From the NCBI GenBank assembly GCA_937881145.1, contig CALGFL010000304.1, positions 1 through 7,900 on the forward strand: a stretch of 7,900 nucleotides of DNA, read 5' to 3'. The translations under genes and the position numbers were made by a program. The DNA is from an uncultured Bordetella sp. Lineage in GTDB: Bacteria > Pseudomonadota > Gammaproteobacteria > Burkholderiales > Burkholderiaceae_B. This document shows, piece by piece, positions 5,499 to 7,900 of this stretch (the first letter of the stretch is position 1; each line of letters opens with the position of its first letter). A model generated the notes under the pieces. That model was not told the DNA's origin. It searched no databases and worked only from the letters and a program-made list of their open reading frames with translations.

Positions 5499-6299
5499 CT
5501 ACATGGGCAGTACAAGATTCGCATCGGCGATGGAGCCTTCGAACAGCGGCTTCGACAACAGGTACCCCTGTATGAGCTCTATACCGATATCCTGCAGGCA
5601 GAGCAGCTCATCGCGCGTCTCTACGCCCTCGGCGATGACGCGGATTCCGAGTTCGGCGCAGATGCCGACCACGGCGGCGACGATGACACGGTTGGTTTTA
5701 CGCTTGTCGATGTCCCGTATCAGGCCCATGTCCAACTTGATAAGGTCCGGCTGGAAGTCGGCCAGCAGATTCAGCCCGGCATAGCCCGCGCCAAAATCGT
5801 CTATGGCGGTGCTGAAACCGATGCGCTGGTATTCACGGAAGACTTCGGCGAGCCATTTGCCGTCGTCGATACGTTCGCCTTCCACCGTTTCGAAAATTAT
5901 TTTTTCAATGGGAAAGCCATAGGTCTCGGCAGCCTGCAGCGTGGTCTTGATACACACTTCAGGCCGATAGATGGCGTTGGGTAGAAAGTTGATGGAGAGC
6001 CTGCTTTGCACGCCCACGCCCGACGCGGTTTTTATCGCGCGCACCCGACAGGCCTGGTCGAATTGATAGCGATTGGCCGGCGTCACGCGTTCGAGCACCG
6101 ACAGCGCGGATTCTCCGCCGACACCGCGGATCAGCGCTTCATGGGCAAACACCCGGCGGGCGCGAATATCGACGATGGGCTGAAAGGCATAGCTGAAATC
6201 GAAGCCCAACTCCGCGCCGTCACGACACACTGCGCAGCTGTCTGCGCCCTGAATATGTTGAGCGTGATTTTTTAGGGAGATTTGCTTCATTTCATCCAT
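5499..6299 (-). CDS. Stand-alone EAL-domain cyclic-di-GMP phosphodiesterase
   Basis: A 266-residue cytoplasmic protein that is essentially one EAL domain (about residues 35-260), predicted to hydrolyse cyclic-di-GMP to pGpG and so lower the signal that favours biofilm over motility. Catalytic residues are all visible: E54 in the HEALIRG version of EAL, N104 (INFLP), E137 (FETVE), D167 and D168 (DDFGAGY), K188 (IKLD), E224 (AEGVE) and Q244 (QGYLLSKP), so it should be active. It has no GGDEF, PAS or membrane segment. The short N-terminus carries H12, H15, C22 and C25 (HAQH...CAVC), a possible metal or redox site. The ATG at 6299 was chosen because the open frame upstream is arginine/proline-rich shadow sequence; the ATG at 6290 is an alternative. 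Only a weak purine-rich ribosome site is present. It lies 121 bp after the amine oxidase gene on the same strand. Confidence 0.93.
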   Translation of the reverse strand: MDEMKQISLKNHAQHIQGADSCAVCRDGAELGFDFSYAFQPIVDIRARRVFAHEALIRGVGGESALSVLERVTPANRYQFDQACRVRAIKTASGVGVQSRLSINFLPNAIYRPEVCIKTTLQAAETYGFPIEKIIFETVEGERIDDGKWLAEVFREYQRIGFSTAIDDFGAGYAGLNLLADFQPDLIKLDMGLIRDIDKRKTNRVIVAAVVGICAELGIRVIAEGVETRDELLCLQDIGIELIQGYLLSKPLFEGSIADANLVLPM

Positions 6300-6420
6300 G
6301 GGCTTTCTTTCGACGCGAATTTTCGACCTTTTACCATGGTTTAAAAAACCCGGCAGATCGACGCTGCAAACCACCGCAAGCCGCGAAGCGCGTGCCCGGC
6401 GCATCGCCGCGAAAGCCATA
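6300..6420 (-). promoter_or_regulatory. Leader region of the EAL gene with an A/T-rich inverted repeat
   Basis: This 121-bp spacer lies between the amine oxidase stop and the EAL start. It contains a perfect inverted repeat, GGTTT-AAA-AAACC (6338-6350), in an otherwise GC-rich setting, about 40 bp upstream of the EAL start codon. A regulator site or the AT-rich part of a promoter is plausible, but I could not place a convincing -35/-10 pair. The T-run seen on the minus strand is not preceded by a stable stem, so a terminator for the amine oxidase gene is not supported. Confidence 0.35.
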
Positions 6421-7536
6421 TTATCCCTGCAATGCCTGCACGGCCAGACTCGCTGCCTCGATGGCTCCCGCGACATATCCGGGAAAATGCGGTGACCATT
6501 CGCTGGCGATGCCGGACAGGCGGCCGCGCCACGGCCCGTCGGCGGCACACGACCACGGGGCTGCCGCATGCGTATCCGGAGCGAGCTGATCGGCAGCCGT
6601 GGCCGTGTAGGGATCCTGCGCCCAATCTTTGAAAAATTCCGCCTTGGGCGTGGCGGCGCGCGGTCCAAAGAGACGCACGAGCTGTGCGCGGCACAGCGAG
6701 CGTAGCGCCTGGTCAGTCATGCCTCGGCGCGTCGCGGCCGGCATGCCCAGGAAACCAAATAGCGCCGCACTGCCCCCGGGCATGCTGGCATCGTGGATCT
6801 CCCCCATCGGGCCGCAGGCGCTGCGGCCCTCTCCGGACAGTCCCTGCTCCCGCCAGAACGGCGCCTCATAGAGGGCAAGGTACTTGGCATGCGGCGCCAT
6901 CCAGGTTGCCGTCTGCCGCCATGACTCGGCGAGCGCCCGAGGCAGGGTCGGCGTAAAAGCGATAGCCTGTTCCGCCAGGCGGGGCGGCACAGCCAACAAC
7001 ACCTGATCAGCGTGCAAGGTCGCCACGCATCCATCGGCCTCCTCACTGTGCAACGCGATGTGAGAAGACGCGAGGCCGAGCCGGCGCACCGCCTGGCCGG
7101 TCACAATGCGCGCCGGATCCAGCTCGCGGCGCAACCGCTCCACCAAAGCGCCCATGCCACCCACCAGGCGGAACGAAGCCGGCGAACTGGCATAGCCCCG
7201 CATGCGCACAGGCGGGCGGCCTGGCGCGGGCTCAACCATCATGTCTCCCGTCTCGTATTGCTCGAAGCGTCGCAGACCCAAATGCGCGACCAGCTCATGC
7301 AGGGCCCGCTGATGATCAGGCCAGAACCACGTCGGCCCCAGATCGAAACGATCATCCGTCGGTGCGGGCCTACACTCTGGCGCGTCAACAGAAAGGATAC
7401 GTCCGCCAAGCATGCCGCGCGCCTCGATCAGGAGGTAGTCGCGCAGCCCCCGGCGCTCGAGCAGCCAGGCGGCATAAAGGCCGCTCAATCCACCGCCGAC
7501 AATCGCGATCCGGGTGCTGCGTATGGGGTCGCTCAT
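6421..7536 (-). CDS. FAD-dependent amine oxidase-like flavoprotein
   Basis: A 371-residue flavoprotein of the flavin amine oxidase (monoamine oxidase/phytoene desaturase-like) superfamily, somewhat short for that group. The N-terminal dinucleotide fold is intact: IAIVGGGLSGL (10-20), the ribose-binding acidic residue E38 in LLIEAR, and the GGR motif (44-46). DLGPTWFWP (65-73) is the FAD-contacting segment seen in this superfamily, VGGMGAL (125-131) follows, and the C-terminus has EWSPHFPGY and GAIEA (346-361), which closes around the flavin. Expected chemistry is oxidation of an amine or related substrate with release of hydrogen peroxide; the substrate cannot be told. No export signal is seen. 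The start at 7536 overlaps the stop of the cupin gene as ATGA and has no ribosome site of its own, indicating translational coupling. Confidence 0.88.
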   Translation of the reverse strand: MSDPIRSTRIAIVGGGLSGLYAAWLLERRGLRDYLLIEARGMLGGRILSVDAPECRPAPTDDRFDLGPTWFWPDHQRALHELVAHLGLRRFEQYETGDMMVEPAPGRPPVRMRGYASSPASFRLVGGMGALVERLRRELDPARIVTGQAVRRLGLASSHIALHSEEADGCVATLHADQVLLAVPPRLAEQAIAFTPTLPRALAESWRQTATWMAPHAKYLALYEAPFWREQGLSGEGRSACGPMGEIHDASMPGGSAALFGFLGMPAATRRGMTDQALRSLCRAQLVRLFGPRAATPKAEFFKDWAQDPYTATAADQLAPDTHAAAPWSCAADGPWRGRLSGIASEWSPHFPGYVAGAIEAASLAVQALQG

Positions 7537-7700
7537 GGACGGACATGGCCCAAGTGCCCGGTCTTGAGATAGACCGTGGCGCCTTGCGGACCGCCCGCCA
7601 CATTCGCCGTCTCGCCAGGTGGCAGACGCAACCACGAACCGCGACCATAAGACTGCCCGAAGGCGGTCGCTTCGCCGTCAAGAACCAGCACTTCGGCGCC
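7533..7700 (-). pseudogene. Cupin-domain protein, 5' half missing at a junction
   Basis: About 55 C-terminal residues of a ChrR-like cupin. EVLVLDGEA forms the first strand, YGRGSWLRLPPG is the typical turn, and TVYLKTGHL is the last strand. These are followed by HVRP and a TGA that overlaps the amine oxidase start. The upstream part, with the first metal-binding histidines expected before GAEVLVLDG, is absent: beyond about 7700 the minus-strand frame stays open by chance but reads only as the antisense of a dehydrogenase gene. In the intact parent the cupin and the flavoprotein formed one translationally coupled pair. Whether the loss is biological or a sequence join artefact cannot be decided here. 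Confidence 0.72.
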
Positions 7701-7900
7701 ATCGATGTTCTGGTGAACAATGCCGGCATCTTCTTCACCAAGCCCTTCACAGACTTCACCCAAGAGGACTTCACCTCTTTGGTCTCGACCAACCTGCTGG
7801 GGTTCCTCAACATCACGCAACTCGTAGTCAAGGAGATGTTGAAACAGAAGTCGGGCAGCGTGATCACGATTACCGCGGCACTTGCAGATCAGCCGATTGC
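7692..7900 (+). CDS. Short-chain dehydrogenase/reductase, internal fragment
   Basis: A plus-strand frame coding for the central Rossmann part of an SDR-family NAD(P)-dependent oxidoreductase. It reads FGAIDVLVNNAGI, with the NNAG motif encoded at 7716-7727, then a helix with the STNLLGFLNIT segment, then GSVITITAALADQP at the window edge. The N-terminal cofactor-binding TGxxxGIG part is missing: upstream of about 7692 the frame is the antisense of the cupin gene. The catalytic YxxxK would lie beyond the window. Codons are less GC-rich than in the other genes (for example TTG, AAA, GTA, ACA, CTT), suggesting a different source. It is cut at the same place as the cupin gene. Confidence 0.75.

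Noticed and set aside
4720..5784. Plus-strand 354-codon frame over the methyltransferase and EAL genes
   Set aside because: It is low-complexity Arg/Ser/Pro sequence out of frame with the DUF938 gene and antisense to the EAL gene; no domain is recognisable.
6300..6668. N-terminal extension of the EAL protein up to 6668
   Set aside because: The extra 123 residues overlap the 3' end of the amine oxidase gene and read as Arg/Pro-rich shadow sequence; homologous EAL proteins begin near MDEMKQIS.
7012..7572. Plus-strand 186-codon frame antisense to the amine oxidase
   Set aside because: It has no recognisable motif and lies opposite the FAD-binding region, whose motifs are unambiguous.
7701..7867. 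Minus-strand open frames continuing the cupin upstream to 7820 or 7867
   Set aside because: Beyond about 7700 the peptide has no cupin features and is antisense to a clear SDR coding sequence with an NNAG motif.
1..7900. CRISPR arrays, tRNA or rRNA genes, insertion sequences, phage or toxin-antitoxin genes
   Set aside because: I looked for regularly spaced repeats, terminal inverted repeats, transposase motifs and RNA gene signatures and saw none.

Overview
The window is GC-rich, densely coded proteobacterial DNA. Gene order, codon choice (strong GC3 bias) and protein families suggest a Burkholderiales betaproteobacterium (Burkholderia/Bordetella/Achromobacter type). This placement is an inference from protein style; no rRNA or other phylogenetic marker is present.

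Positions 1-3282 hold the main interest: a complete five-gene plus-strand operon of the bufferin type. It encodes a small secreted four-cysteine precursor (bufA1, DUF2282), its predicted multinuclear-iron modifying oxidase (bufB, DUF692/MNIO), the partner protein (bufC, DUF2063), a DoxX-type membrane protein and an NrsF-like (DUF1109) six-helix membrane protein of the anti-sigma type. The genes are tightly packed: bufB and bufC overlap by 11 bp, and doxX and nrsF overlap as ATGA. A sequence matching the promoter reported for Caulobacter ECF sigma factor SigF (GTAACC, 16 bp, CGAA) lies at 8-33, about 50 bp before bufA1. Together these indicate a metal (probably copper) stress-induced, periplasmic, ribosomally made and post-translationally modified metal-binding peptide system, with its anti-sigma factor in the same transcript. 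The cognate sigma gene is not in the window.

Positions 3283-5498 hold a 173-bp lower-GC spacer, an unrecognised lipoprotein gene (plus), a YdeI/OmdA-family gene (minus, converging on the lipoprotein gene with a 7-bp gap) and, divergent from it, a DUF938 methyltransferase gene (plus).

Positions 5499-7536 carry two minus-strand genes: a stand-alone EAL-domain c-di-GMP phosphodiesterase with all catalytic residues present, and an FAD-dependent amine oxidase-like protein. The latter is translationally coupled (ATGA) to the tail of a cupin-domain gene.

At about 7690-7712 the cupin gene loses its 5' half and runs, on the opposite strand, into the middle of a short-chain dehydrogenase/reductase gene of visibly lower GC. 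Both genes are cut at the same place, so this is either a real rearrangement breakpoint or a chimeric join in the assembly. No tRNA, rRNA, CRISPR array, insertion sequence or phage gene was seen, and no gene-free stretch exceeds 300 bases.
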